From the NCBI GenBank assembly GCA_004431415.1, contig QPMI01000557.1, positions 1-64,000 of the forward strand: 64,000 bases of DNA. The letters run 5' to 3'. Under the pieces are notes generated by a model, which saw only the letters and a program-made list of their open reading frames with translations, did not search any database and had not been told where the DNA came from. Made by a program: the position numbers and the translations under genes. This DNA comes from Cyanophora paradoxa. Taxonomy: Eukaryota > Glaucocystophyceae > Cyanophorales > Cyanophoraceae. This document shows positions 33,236 to 45,000 of the stretch, piece after piece. The first letter of the stretch is position 1. The number at the start of each line of letters is the position of its first letter.

Positions 33236-36200
33236 TCAGCCCTCCTCGTCCTCCTCGGCGTTCTTCAGCCAGTCAAGGAAATCCTCCGTCTGGTGGGGCG
33301 TCAGCAGGGCTGAGAGGGCGGGCCTTGGCGGGCGGGCCTTCTTGAGGTAGGCGGCGCTCTGAGCGTCGCCTGCCTCGGCCATCTTGGTGGTGATGGCCAC
33401 CCACTTGTCCAGCGCCTTCTCCGTGAAGACCTCGGCGTCGTAGAAGAGCTGCCGGGCGGGCGTCACGCGGGGCGGGGCGGGGCGGGGAGGGGCGGGGTGG
33501 GGCGGGGCGGGGCGGGGCGGGGCGGGGCGGGGGCGCCTTGACGAGCATGCTGTAGGCCTTGTCGGAGAGGGCGCTGAAGAGGGCGCTGCCGGCGCAGAAG
33601 GCGACCAGAGCCTTGACGCACTCCACGCGGTCCCCCACCGTCCGGATGTACTTGTTTGGCAGCTCCGCGAAACCCTCCAGCATCTGCCCCGCCTCAGCGC
33701 CGCCGCGGCGCGCAGGCACGGCGGGGCGGGAGGCAGGCGGGGGCGTGCCGTCTCGACGGCCTTGAGGAGGAGCTTGGGCTTGTCGGGGGAGACGCCGGGG
33801 AGGCGCTCCATGGCCTCGAGCATGCCGGCGACGATGTTCGTCGCGCAGTCCACCGCCTCCGCGTTGAACGAGAACTTGAGCCCGTTCACCTGCCCGCGCG
33901 CGCGCGCCGTCTGCCGCCACCGGTGCCGCGAGGGGCGGGGCGGCGCGCCTCGAGGATCGTGTTGTCGACGCGGTGCCGCTCGACGATGCCGCGCACCACC
34001 GTCGCCCGCACCTCGCTCCCGAACCCTGCCGACGCCTGGGTGGCGCTGCGGGGCGGGGGCGGGGGCGGGGGCCGGGGCGGGGCGGACGGGCGATGGGGTC
34101 CTCCTCCTCCTCGTCGTTGTCGTCGCCGGCCTCGTCGGCGCCCTCGTCGTCGCTCCCGCCGCTCTCGCTCGTGCTCTCCTCCGCGCTCGCGGCCGACCCG
34201 GGGCGGCGCCGGCGCGAGGGCCCCGCCTCCCCCGCCAGCACCGCCTCGAACCGCTCCACCTCCTCCTCGCCCGCTGCCCGCGCACCGCTCGCCGCCGGGC
34301 CCCGCCCGACGCCGCCCGGGGGCGCACCGAGGGCGTTGGCGGGGGAGGGCGAGTCGGCCTCGAGCGCCTCGAAGAGGAAGGCGTGCCCGCCGGGCCCCGC
34401 CGCGTCCGCCGCCGCCGCGGGGCCCGCATCGGGGCCCGCCTGCAGCTCGGGGGCGGCCCCCGCGGCCGGCGGCGACTTGCCGAACCCGTCCTCCTCCTCC
34501 TCCCCGAAGTCCTCCTCCTCCTCCTCCTCCTGCGCCGCGCGTCGCCGGGGCGCCGGGCGGGCCCTCGCGGGGCGCGCACGGCTCTCCGGGGCGTGGAGGT
34601 GAGCATGGCGTAGGGCTGCACGCGGTGCCCGGGCCCCACGACGACCTGCCCGCCCCGTCGCCCGCCGGCGCGGCGCCGGCGCGGGGCGGCGCGCCTTGAA
34701 CGAGACGACGCTGCCCGGGGAGAGGACGCTGCCGGCACACAGGCGCGCCCCACTGCAGACGATGCAGTGCGAGAGGCGCACGCCGTCCTGCGCGGGGGCT
34801 CGGGGCGGGGCGCGGGGCGGGGCGCGCGGGGCGGGCCTCGATAACAGCGTCGTCCCAGACGAAGGCGTCCTCCATGAGCACGTCCGCCCCGATGTGCACG
34901 TTCCGGCCCACCACCGACCGCCGCACCACCGTCCGCTCCCCGACCGCCGCCCCCCGCCCAAGCACCGTGTCCTCCCCCACCCGGCACGTTCTGGCCCGCC
35001 CCGCCCCTCACGCCGGCGCGGCGAGGCGGGGCGGGGCGGGGCGGGCGCACCGGGCGAGCTTGACGTCGGGGGCCTTGTAGACCCCGGGGCGCGTGTACGT
35101 GTACGTGTCTGCGGCGCGCGCTCGGTGGCGCAGAGGCCGCGGCGGGGTCTGCGCACCGGCCCCGTCCACGCTGAACTCGGGCGTGATTGGGTACACCCAG
35201 CGCCGCACAATGTGCGAGCTGCGCGCGTAAGGCGGGGCGGGCGGGCTGGGGCGGGCGGGCGGGACCTAATGGCGGCGTAGGAGCGGAGGTCCTTGACGCG
35301 GAGGGCGTACTCGCTGTGGAGGACGTGCGCGTGCACCTGCTCGCCCCGCACCTCCGCGTCCGCCTGCAGCACCGCCCGCAGGAAGTCCCGCTGCGCCCCG
35401 CCCTCACCGCCCCGCCACCAACGCCGCGCCCGGCCCCCGCACATGGATGTCCTGGTAGTCGAAGTTGTCCTGGAAGTTCACGAGGACCTGCGCGCCGTCG
35501 GCCCCGCCCGCCCCGCCCCACGCCGCCCCGCGCCCCGGGCGGGCGGCGCGCGCCTCGGGGGAGCAGACGTAGATATGGGAGTCGACGAGGTCCGTCCGCA
35601 GCGCCACGTCCGTGAACTCGCGGAGCACGTCAGCGCCCACCTGCGCCGGCCCCTCACGCCCGGCCCGCCCCCGCCCCCCGCGAGCCCCCGCCCCCCGCGA
35701 TAGCGGCGCCGCACCTTGACGTGCCGCGGGGGCCCCTTGCCCTCTTCCTCCTCGTCCACGTCGGAGAGCAGCTGCGGGGGGATCGGGAGGGGGGTCCGCG
35801 AGCCGGCCGGCGGGTCGGCAGACCTCGTAGCGGAGGACGCGGTTCGTGGCCGGCACGAGCGTCACGCACACGTCGTCCTCCCCCGCCGACCTGCCGCCCC
35901 CTGTGAGGCGTGCTGGAAGGCGGCGCGACGGCGCGGGGCACCGGGCGCCGCTGGTGGCGGGGAGCTTCTTGAGGATCATGGTCATGATGTTGGACTTGTC
36001 CTTCTCGCGGCGCGCCCTGGCGGGGGCCTCGGGGGCAGGGGGCGGGGCGGGACGGGGGCGCACTTGTGCTCGGCGACGACCTTGGCGACGTTGAGGTTGG
36101 TGATCACGTCGCCGAAGACGAGCACGAAGTCGCCCCGGATGAGGCTCTTCCCGTCGATCTCCCGCAGCGCGTCCCCGATGCTCTCGCACCCCTCCGCCAC

Positions 36201-36738
36201 CACGATCTGCACCGCCGGCGCCCCCGGCAGCTTCGACGACATCCACTTCGACGCCCTGCGCCGCCTCATCGCGCCGGCGCCGGAGCAGCCGCCGTCCGGC
36301 TCCGGGCGGCGCGCACCGCACGTGTTCCTCGACAAGCTTCGGGAACGCGCAGCAGAAAATGAATATCTCCTGCACTCCAGAAGCCGCCAGGAACTCCAGC
36401 GTGTAGTCTATCATCGCGACATTCACGAGCGGCAGGAGCGTCTGCACGGGAGGCGGCGCGGTGCGTCAGGCACGTGCGAGTTGATGCGGTAGAGTGGTGC
36501 ACGAGCCGGCGGAGGCCGGTGCAGCGCGCTCGAGGACCGCTCGCACCTTCGGCCGCTCGAACGTGATCGGCCTGAAGCGCCGGTTGAAGCTGTCCGCGAG
36601 AAGTACCGCCTGCAACGGAACACGCGCTGGAGTGAGCCGGCGCTCGCGCGGCATCGGGGTGGTGGCCCGCACCTGCAGCACATCCTCGCGCTTGATATCC
36701 GTCAGGTCTCCTCCCCGCGATTTGCTTTTCTTGCTCAT
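33236..36738 (-). CDS. EIF2B5: Translation initiation factor eIF2B subunit epsilon
   Basis: The catalytic subunit of the guanine-nucleotide exchange factor that recharges eIF2 with GTP. Start [20 protein letters not shown] at 36738; about twelve introns; stop at 33236-33238. The N-terminal nucleotidyltransferase-like domain is clear ([88 protein letters not shown]). A left-handed beta-helix follows ([58 protein letters not shown]), then an acidic linker and the W2/HEAT exchange domain. It ends [16 protein letters not shown] and the aromatic-acidic box [20 protein letters not shown] introns occur near 33300-33345 and 33465-33535. All domains of the family are present and in order. Confidence 0.92.
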
Positions 36739-36846
36739 CGCAGCAGCGGTAGGATGCGCCCGGTGCGCCGGTGCGTGTGCGCCGGGCGCGCCGGTGCGCC
36801 GGGTGCGGTGCGGGAGGGGTAGTGCAATTCTGTCGAGCTTGCACGG

Positions 36847-36876
36847 CGGTTCCACGTACAGATCGCGGACGACGAG
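36847..36876 (+). repeat. Stray copy of a VHS-exon fragment in the divergent promoter
   Basis: These 30 bases match the VHS exon of the downstream gene (37469-37498) at 28 positions. In the same orientation they encode the equivalent of RFHVQIADDE. They lie between the eIF2B epsilon start (36738) and the VHS-GAT start (37003), where no exon is expected. Confidence 0.75.
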
Positions 36877-37002
36877 CTGGAACTTGCCGCGCACTTCGAG
36901 AGCTTTGAGCGAGTTCCTATCGGCTTCCCGGACCGTGCATTGACCATCGCATTGCGGCACATATACAGCACGCCTGACTCGTTCGCAGTAGCACCTTTAA
37001 GA

Positions 37003-39503
37003 ATGTCATTTCTAAAGAAGCTCGGACTCGGTTCCTCGCACGTGCGTCGTGCCGTATTAGCGGACGCCGCGCCTGCCCACGCTAATGTACGCAGCTTGAG
37101 GACCGCATCGATTTATGCACGAGCGATATGCTCCTCGCACCGGACTGGCCGGCCAACCTGGAGGTTACTGACCTTATCAACGGCTCCGGTTCGATCTGTG
37201 ATGTTGCAGGCAAGTGCGGGCGGGCGATGAGATCCCGCGGCCGGCAGAGAAAGGCCCGCGCGAGGCGATGAAGGCCCTGCGTAAGAAGATCCGCGACAGG
37301 AACCCCAAGGTTGCGGTCCTGGCGCTGACTGTGCGTACGCCGCCTCGTCGCCGCCGCCCTCGCTGAGCGTTGGGGCGCGAAGCTGGTGGAAACGTGCATG
37401 AAAAACTGCGGGGTGCGCGTGGCGGGGCAGGGGCGGGCGGGGGGCGGCGGCTGACTGGCCGGCAGACGCGGTTCCACGTGCAGATCGCGGACGAAGAGTT
37501 CATGGAGGAGCTGGTGAAGGTGGCGACGGGGCGGCGCGGCGGCGAGGCGGAGGAGAAGGCGCTGCAGCTCGTGCGCGCCTGGGGCGAGGCCTTCAGGGAG
37601 CGGCGCGAGGACCCCGTCCTTGGCGCATTCTACCGCGCCTACGCCGAGATGCGCTCCCGCGGGATCACCTTCCCCCCCGCGGAGGGCGACGCAATGGCCG
37701 TCCCGCGCCGCTCGCAACGCGCCGAGATGGACCTCACCGCCGGCGAAGCGGCCGCCATCCGCGTGGCCGGCGGCGGCGCCCCCGCTGCAACCGACGACTT
37801 CATGGACGAGCTCGACGACTGGCGCTCCAACTCGCCGACCCGCCGCGGCCGCGCCGCCCGCTCCTCCCGCTCCGTTCGCACCGCCGGCTACTCCGAGGCG
37901 CGCCCCGCCGCCGCGCCGCGGGGGCGAGGGTCGCCGACGCGGGCGGGGCAGGCGCCGCAGCGCTCGGAGGCCGTCTCGGATGCTGCGTACGCCGAGTACC
38001 TGGGGCGCTCCGGCTCGGCCGCCCCGCGCCGCTCCGCCGCACCCGCGCCCCGCCCGCAGCCGGCGGCGGCGGCGCGCGCGCAGGCGGCGCCCGTGCTCGA
38101 GGTCAACCGGCAGAAGCTGGAGGGGGACCTGGAGGCGCGCGGGGCGCGGGGCCGGGGCGGGGGCGGCGCTGAGGGGGGCCCCAGGTGGTGCGCACCAACT
38201 GCGAGCTGCTCTCCGAGATCGTCGCGGCGTGCGACCCGCAGCGGGAGCTCATCACCGAGAACCCCATCGCCAACGAGCTCCACGCACGCCCCGCGCCCCG
38301 CCAGCCCCTCGCCCCTCGCTGACCCCGGCGCAGGAGTCGTGCACGGCCATGTCCATGCGCGTCATGGTGCGCCGCCGCCTCCGTCACGTGCGCCGGCGCC
38401 GGGGCCGACGGGCGCGCAGGAGCTGCTGGAGGAGCTCAGCGGGCAGCCCGACATGGACGAAGTCCTCCTCGCGCAGGCGCTGCTCCGCCCGCCCGCGCCG
38501 CCCCGCGCCGGCCTGACAGCCGCGCAGCTGCTCGCCGTGAACGACGACCTTCAACGCGTCTTTACCGCATACGAAAACGTGCGCCTGCGCCGCCGTCGGC
38601 GGCACGGCCGCGCTGAAAACGAGGGCCGGCGCAGGCGCGCGTGGAGGGGATGCAGCGGCAGCAGGCCCCGCAGCAGGCGGCGCAACAGCGCAGCTCCCGC
38701 TCCGCCGACGCGCCCCTCATCGACCTCCAAGGGCCCGACTCTGTCAGCGTGAGCCACCTGCGCCCTGCACGACTCCTCTCTAGCACCGACCGGCGGCCCC
38801 CGGCACCTTGCAGGCCAGCTTGGCTGCGATGAACCTGCAGGGCCGCCCCCCCGCCGCGTACACGACGCCGGCGCTGGCGGTGCGTGGGACGCCGCGGGGC
38901 GGGCGGGGCAGGGGAAGGGGCCGAGGCCGGGGCGCAGGACGAGGAGGAGGAGGCGCCCCTGCGGGGAAGACCACCCTCGCACTCGCCCGCGGCCATCCCG
39001 CCCCCGCCTCCGCCCCAAGGTCCCCCCGCCCCCGCCACCGCCACCGCGCCAGCCACGGCCCATGAACCGGCGCGCAGCGTTCCTCGCCGACGCCGACGGC
39101 TTCGCGCCGCACCTGGCGGCACCGGCGCCGGGCGTGCGCCCCGCCACGCAGGAGGGCTGGGACTTCTCCGCGCCAGCTCCCGCCGCCGCCAGCGACTTCG
39201 GGGGCAACCCGTTCGCCGGGCCCCCGCCGCCTCCCGGGACAGAGCCGGTCAACGTCGACGGTGCGCTCGCCGCCGCCCCAAGGGAGGCGCGCGCGGCCGA
39301 CGCCGGGCTCAGACTTCGACGCCTTCCTCAACGCAAGCCGGACGTCGAACGCTCCGCTGCCAGGCGCCACGACTGTCGACGTGCCTGCCTTTCACCCGCA
39401 GGCCGCTGCTCCTTGATCCTCACCCCCTTTGCAGCGGGCGGACATGGAGGAGTTCGACAGGTTCCTCGCCGGCAACGCGGTCCCGCAGACGCACACCCGC
39501 TGA
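37003..39503 (+). CDS. VHS-GAT domain protein (TOM1-like ubiquitin-sorting adaptor)
   Basis: Start MSFLKKLGLGSSH at 37003; about ten introns; stop 39501-39503. VHS domain: DLCTSDMLLAPDWPANLEV, DLINGSGSICDVA, EAMKALRKKIRDRNPKVAVL, LVETCMKNCG, FHVQIADEEFMEELVKVA and LQLVRAWGEAF. GAT domain: VLEVNRQKLEGDLE, TNCELLSEIVAACDP, LLEELSGQPDMDEVLLAQAL and LLAVNDDLQRVFTAYENV. A disordered Pro/Ala/Gly-rich tail follows, with APLIDLQG and NPFAG-type short motifs that could bind trafficking proteins. VHS-GAT proteins lacking a FYVE or GAE domain resemble animal TOM1 and plant TOLs, which bind ubiquitinated cargo on endosomes. One break inside the VHS exon (37095 to 37226) has the sense of a missing base. 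Introns after CTCCAC (about 38287) and a 33-base one near 39404-39436 look GC-AG. Confidence 0.82.
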
Positions 39504-39688
39504 CCGCGGAGACCTCGTCAGCGACAGTCGTCCTCCTCCGAGTTGATGAGCGAGCGCAGACCTGATATATATCCATCTTGCATTTGTGTTCTAGTTATTC
39601 AGGCGTGCACGATCACTCTTTGCTTCCTAGGTTTCAAGGCTTATGGCTTTCGTCACTATTCTGAGCCGTTGAAACACAGCCTAGGCCG

Positions 39689-40066
39689 ATGGCTCGCAGG
39701 GACATGCGTATGGCGGCAATGGCCATGGGTCCTCGCCCGCCAACGTTTGGCTTCGACGAGCTAGAGCGAGAGATGCGGGGGCACGCCAGGGTCAGAATTG
39801 ACAGCGAGTGGTCTCTCGCACACGGAAAGTCCGTTTCGGAGCCCGACCTGGGCCGTCGCATGCGAACCGTGCGAGATCAAATTCTCGTAGGCAGTGACCG
39901 GATTCTGACGGAAACGACGCCGCCCAGGTTCGCAGTGCTTCGCAACGAAGTGCATACTGCAAAGTGCAAAGAGCAAGTTTGTGGTGTCGACGTCCATCAT
40001 GGCATGGACCGTCGGCGCTGGACCGTCGGAGCCTCGGAGCGCTCGCGGCCGCCCGCGCAGTGCTAG
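39689..40066 (+). CDS. Hypothetical protein, unit 1 block A
   Basis: Starts MARRDMRMAAMAMGPRPPTF and continues FDELEREMRGHARVRIDSEW, SLAHGKSVSEPDLGRRMRTV, RDQILVGSDRILTE and RFAVLRNE. At that point a donor-like GTGCAT (unit 2: GTACGT) suggests an exon end near 39950; the remaining residues to 40066 are probably intron. The composition is protein-like and the segment is conserved between units, but no family is recognised. Confidence 0.35.
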   Translation: MARRDMRMAAMAMGPRPPTFGFDELEREMRGHARVRIDSEWSLAHGKSVSEPDLGRRMRTVRDQILVGSDRILTETTPPRFAVLRNEVHTAKCKEQVCGVDVHHGMDRRRWTVGASERSRPPAQC

Positions 40067-40121
40067 CGCGGCCGGGCTCCGGTTGCCCGGCAGCTGCAGT
40101 GCAATTGCAATCACGTCTTCT

Positions 40122-40398
40122 TTAGACGGCTTGAAGCGCCCAAATAAACCCATTCGGGCCCCACAGAAGGGCGGGGCGACCTGCGCTTTCTTCAGCGGTC
40201 TGGGGGGATACCCTTGCGACTTGCAGCTCTGAGACAATCGGGAGCAGGCAGCGCGTCTCCCCTTCGACAGAACGAAGCACCAGCAACTCGGTTCAAGAGC
40301 TGGCTGCCGCGCGCCCGGGAGGCGCGCACGACGGTGAGGCCGAAGTCTCGCTGCCATCCTTCCTTTGACGGCGGCACCCAGTCGCGCGGCTCATACAT
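40122..40398 (-). CDS. Hypothetical small protein, unit 1 block B, two exons
   Basis: Exon 1 40398-40330 encodes MYEPRDWVPPSKEGWQRDFG then LTV. A 130-base GT-AG intron follows, and exon 2 40199-40122 encodes TAEESAGRPALLWGPNGFIW then ALQAV and a stop. The joint is in phase and gives 48 residues, rich in Trp and Pro. The true start may lie further upstream in a longer open frame (to 40728). No family recognised. Confidence 0.35.
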
Positions 40399-41110
40399 CG
40401 CTGCACGCTGCAGGAGTTCCGCGTGAATCAGGGTGCAATGGCCTCGGAAGCTCCCCCTTGCGACCCCGCGCGCGCCAGCTGCGATGTGAAGCGGCATCAT
40501 CCACCATACGAACAGCGCGCGTTCGTTCATTGAAGAGGTATTCTCGTCGATGCTTGCCTTCGTTTGTGACGAAGCCCGCGACTCGCCCAGCCGGCGTGGA
40601 GAACGTGAAGTCATGATCAGTATCCGCGCCTCGACTGACGCCCTCAGCTCCGGGCTCTTCTGCAAGCCGTTCGGGGCTGTTTTACAGCTCTGTCGTTCAT
40701 TCTGCGCCTCGGCAATGTGACGGACCATTCAACCCGCTCAACCGCCGCCATCAACCGCCAGCTTCGCGAGCTACTCCTACAAGTGTCTTGAGCTTCAGCG
40801 AGCACAGCATACAATCGTGGGCGTGGAACCGCCTGCTTCGTGGAGCTGCGTCGCTTGGAGGAGCATGTGCGTCGTGTTTCTCCGCCATGCGCCTCATGGG
40901 TTGATGACCTGGGCTGCAGAATCGCCTTTGTAAAGACTTTCACGCTTATGTAGCTTCCAATCCCTCGATGCGCACGTCCCCAACCGCTGAGACTCGAACA
41001 GCAGGGCAGGCGCGTCCGACGTTTTTCGAGCTCTTCATCAGGAACAAGCTTCGGCTGGACATTGCAGGCGTCTCGAATGATGTTGTCTATGTCGTGGACT
41101 AGTTTAAGAG

Positions 41111-41920
41111 CCTAGGTGTCTCGCAGGGACATGGGTCTTCGCCCGCCAACGTTTGGGGCTTCGACGAGCTAGCGCGAGAGATGCGGGGGCACGCCAGGGT
41201 CAGAATTGGCAGCGAGTGGTCTCTCGCACACGGAAAGTCCGTTTCGGAGCCCGACCTGGGCCGTCGCATGCGAACCGTGCGAGATCAAATTCTCGTAGGC
41301 AGTGACCGGATTCTGACGGAAACGACGCCGCCCAGGTTCGCAGTGCTTCGCAACGAAGTACGTACTGAAGAGAGCCACGTTGGTGGTGTCCATGGACCGC
41401 TCGCGGCTCCGGTTGGGGCGCCCTGCGGCCGTGTGATGATCACGTTCCGAGGCTCGCATCTCTCTAGACGGGTCGGATTCAGGCTGCCGCTCCAGTTGTA
41501 GCGCTAAGAACGCTCAAATAAACCTATACGGGCGCCACACAAGGGCGGGGCGGGATCCGCGCGCTTTCTTCAGCGACCTGGGGGGATACCCTTGCGGCTT
41601 TGCAGCTCTGAGGCAGTCGGGAGCAGGCAGCGCGTCTCCCCTTCGACAGAACGAAGCACCAGCAACTCGGTTCAAGAGCTGGCTGCCGCGCGCCCGGGAG
41701 GCGCACACGACGGTGAGGCCGGAGTCTCGCTGCCATCCTTCCTTTGACGGCGGCACCCAGTCGCGCGGCTCATACATCGCTGCACGCTGCAGGAGTTCCG
41801 CGTGAATCGGGGCGCGATGGCCTCGGAAGCCCCCCCTGACCGCAGCGTGAGCGTGATTTACACCAGCGGCCAGCCCCCCGCCGCGGTCAAGGATCCGTCG
41901 TATGAACAGCGCGCGTTCGA
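41111..41920. pseudogene. Unit 2 of the duplication: decayed copies of both block A and block B genes
   Basis: Relative to unit 1, block A2 lacks 21 bases after the second Met codon and has two extra G's in TTTGGGGC, so its reading frame meets TAG almost at once. Block B2 keeps exon 1 with one change (F to S in QRDSGLTV), but exon 2 has indels and a premature stop before the position of the second tryptophan. Confidence 0.6.
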
Positions 41921-42005
41921 CGCTGATCGAAGGTGAATTGCTTGGGGCGCTTTCGGTCGCTGGGGGGCTCGCCCTATGATCGCCCATTAGGCGGATCGCG
42001 ACTCG

Positions 42006-45000
42006 TTGAACCTGTCCACTCTCACCACGCGTCTGAGGCCGGCGCGCAGGACGGAACAGCATCAACACACTCTCGAGAGGGCAAGGGACTCCACGGTGGA
42101 CCACCCCCTTCGACCTGGCGTTGCGATTGCGGGCAGCGAGGAGGCCGTCTCCGAATCCCCCCGAAGCTCCTCACTGGAGACGTTTGTGAAGTTCATCGTC
42201 CCATCAGAACTCGAAAGCAGCGCCTCTCGTGCCCCGCCGTCGGAGATCGAATCTTCGGATGTGCCCAGCCCAACCAGCACCGACAGCAGCCGCCGGCTTC
42301 TTGGATGCGACATCTGTGGACGGGAATGTCTCACCACGCAAGCCCTCATCTCGCATCGCAAGAGTTGCGAACAACGTCTCGGCACTTCGGGCATTTCCGG
42401 CCAAGCAAACACGACGTGCCCACCGTTCGGGGCGACGAAGGTCAAACCGGCGCGGGCTCAGGCGACGGCTAGTGATGGCGCTTCTGCGGCGGAGCAGTGC
42501 GCGGCCACGGAAGAGGATGGCGACGGCGCGCAGCGCCGGCTAGACGGCGACGAGGCGCTCGAGGGCTCCGAGTGCGGCGCTCACGAGTTCGAAGCTGTCG
42601 GCGAGAACTCGCTGGGCTCGTCGGCGGACGCAGCGCTCCCTTTCGTGTGCCAGCGCTGCGGCAAGGCTTTCACGACGATCTTCGGTCTCGGGCGCCACAA
42701 CGGCTGGTGCCCTCTTCGCCCCGGCGTCGCCCCAGGCGCCGCCTTGAACGCGCTGCCTCCGCCCGGACCGGCGGTGGCGGCGACGGGGCCGGCGGTACTT
42801 GCAGGGACGAAGAAGCCGAAGAAGGGGCGCTGGTCAAAGGAGGCGTCGCCGACGTCGGCGAGCCTCCCGCCGCCCTCCCCGAGCGCCGTGCCGTCCTCGG
42901 CGCTGCCCCCTCCGATGATCACCCCCGGCGTCCCCCCGGCGGCCTCGGCGGGGAGCCCGCGCGGGGGCCCCCTCGTGCCTCCCAACCTGGCCCCGGAGCT
43001 CATCGCCGCCATCTCCCGCGCCGGGCCGGCCGTCCGCTGCGACGCCTGCGGCAAGGTCTTCGGTAGCGCCCAGGTGCCTTCCCCGCCGGCGCCGGGCCGG
43101 GATGGGGCGCTGAGGGGGCGGCAGGGCCTGGGGCAGCACCGGCGGCACTGCGCGGGGACGAGCCCCGTGCAGCGCGGGCGCAAGGGGAGCGAGGGGGAGG
43201 AGGAGTCGGCGCTCTCGCCAAAGCCGGAGCCCGGCCGCGACGAAGCGCACGGCGAGGCCGCGGACGCCGCCCGCTGCCCCCACTGCCGCAAGCGCTTCGG
43301 CAGCAGCGGCAGCCTCCGCCGCCACCTCAGCCGCTGCCCTCGCCTGCGTGCCGAGGGCGCCGGCGGGAGCGAGGGGGAGCAGAGCGAGGCGGAGAGCATG
43401 GAGGCGCCGCTCGACGTGCCCGAGCCGCCCGTGCGCCCGCCCCGCCGACAGCGCCCCGCCCCGCCGCCCCGCCCGAGCCGCCGCCAGATCAAGGAGGAGG
43501 CCTCTGCCGACGAGGCCGGCCCCGGCGGGGAGGCCCTCGCCTCCTCGCCCACGGGCCGGGAGGCGGCGCGGGAGCGGGCACGGGGGCGCCGCAGCGGTTT
43601 CGCGTGCGCGGTGTGCGGGCGGACGCTGATGACGCGCTCCGGCCTCGTCATCCACGAGCGCCACTGCAAGGGCCCCGCCGACGAGCCGGCCGACGAGCCC
43701 GGCCCCGCCCCGTCACCCTCTCGCCGCGGGCCCCTCCCACCCCCTCCGAGGCGCCGGCGCCGGTCGAAGGCGGGGCGGGCGGCGGGTGGAACTGCGAGGC
43801 GTGCGGGCAGGTGCGGGGCGGGGCGGGCGGGGCGGGCGGGGCGGGGCAGGGCACCGACGGGGCGCAGGTCTTCCGCACGGAGCTCGACTTCGGGAACCAC
43901 CGCCACTGGTCCGCCCCGGGCGCGCCTCACGCGCGACCGCCCCTGACGGCGCCCCCCCAGGTGCACCGGGCCCTTCGACGCCCGCGCTTCGTCCGGCAGC
44001 GCGGCGACAAGCAGGCCGCGTCGCCGCCTGCGGAGGCGCGTGCCTCGGAGGCGACGAGTGCGCGGGGCGGGTGCGAGGGCCGGGGCGGCGCTGACGGCCC
44101 AGCAGCGCCGACGGAGCGCGAGAGCGAGCGCTCGGCCGGCACCCGCTCCCTCACCTGCTCACGCTGCAAGAAGACCCTCATCTCCGTCCAGGTGCCCCGC
44201 CCCTCCCCGCTGCCCCAGCCAGCGCCGAGCGGGGCGCGCAGGGCCTCGTCATCCACGTCAAGTTCTGCAAGGGCGGAGAGGCGGCCGCGGCGCCCCCGCC
44301 GCGCCGCAGGGTGCGCAACCAGAAGCAGCAGCAGGCGCGGGAGGGCGGGTCGGAGGACGGGGCGAGCAGCGGGGGCTCGGGGGACGAGACGCCGGCGGCG
44401 GCAACAGGGAGCTGGCAGCGGGCCGCCTCGCGCCCCTCGGCCCTCTCGCCGCGCGACGCCGCCGACGCCGACGCGGAGGAGCCGCTGCACGGCTCCCCGC
44501 CGGGCTCGCCGTCGGCGGGGGCGGGCCTGCGGAGCCCCTTCTCGTGCGTGCGGTGCGGGAAGACGTTCGGCAGCGCGCAAGGCCTGGGCGGGCACCGCAG
44601 CTACTGCAACGCCACCAAGGCCAAGGGCGCCGGCCGCCCGGGCCCCGCCCCGCCCGCGACGACGAGGAGCTCCCGGGCGGGCCCTCTCCGCGCGCCGCCT
44701 CGCCCGCGGAGGGGCGGGGCAGGAGCCGCCGGCGCGGCGCGGCGCGAAGCGCACGCGGGCGGCCCTGGAGGAGAGCCTCGATGAGGGCCGCCTCGGCGGC
44801 CCGCCGACCCGAGGAGGCCGCCCCGCGCCGCCCACGCCGCCCGGACCCCATCTCCCTCCACTCCCCCGCGCCGCAGCGCCGGAGACGCCCTCGCCGACCG
44901 GGGCGCGGCGCGAGGCGTCGGGAAGGCGGCGTGCGCTGGAGAGCCCGGCGGGGCGGCGGGGAAGCGGGGCGGCGGGTGGGGCGGCGGGCGGCTCGGGGGA

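Larger units (their letters stand above)
39504..42005. other. Region of a 1.4-kb direct duplication
   Basis: Two blocks occur twice in the same order and orientation: A1 39680-39960 with A2 41111-41368, and B1 40142-40525 with B2 41516-41920. The DNA between the blocks is not obviously shared. Block identity is high by eye (over 90 percent), with several indels. Each unit carries one coding-like plus-strand segment (A) and one minus-strand segment (B). GC is lower than in neighbouring genes. Confidence 0.8.
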
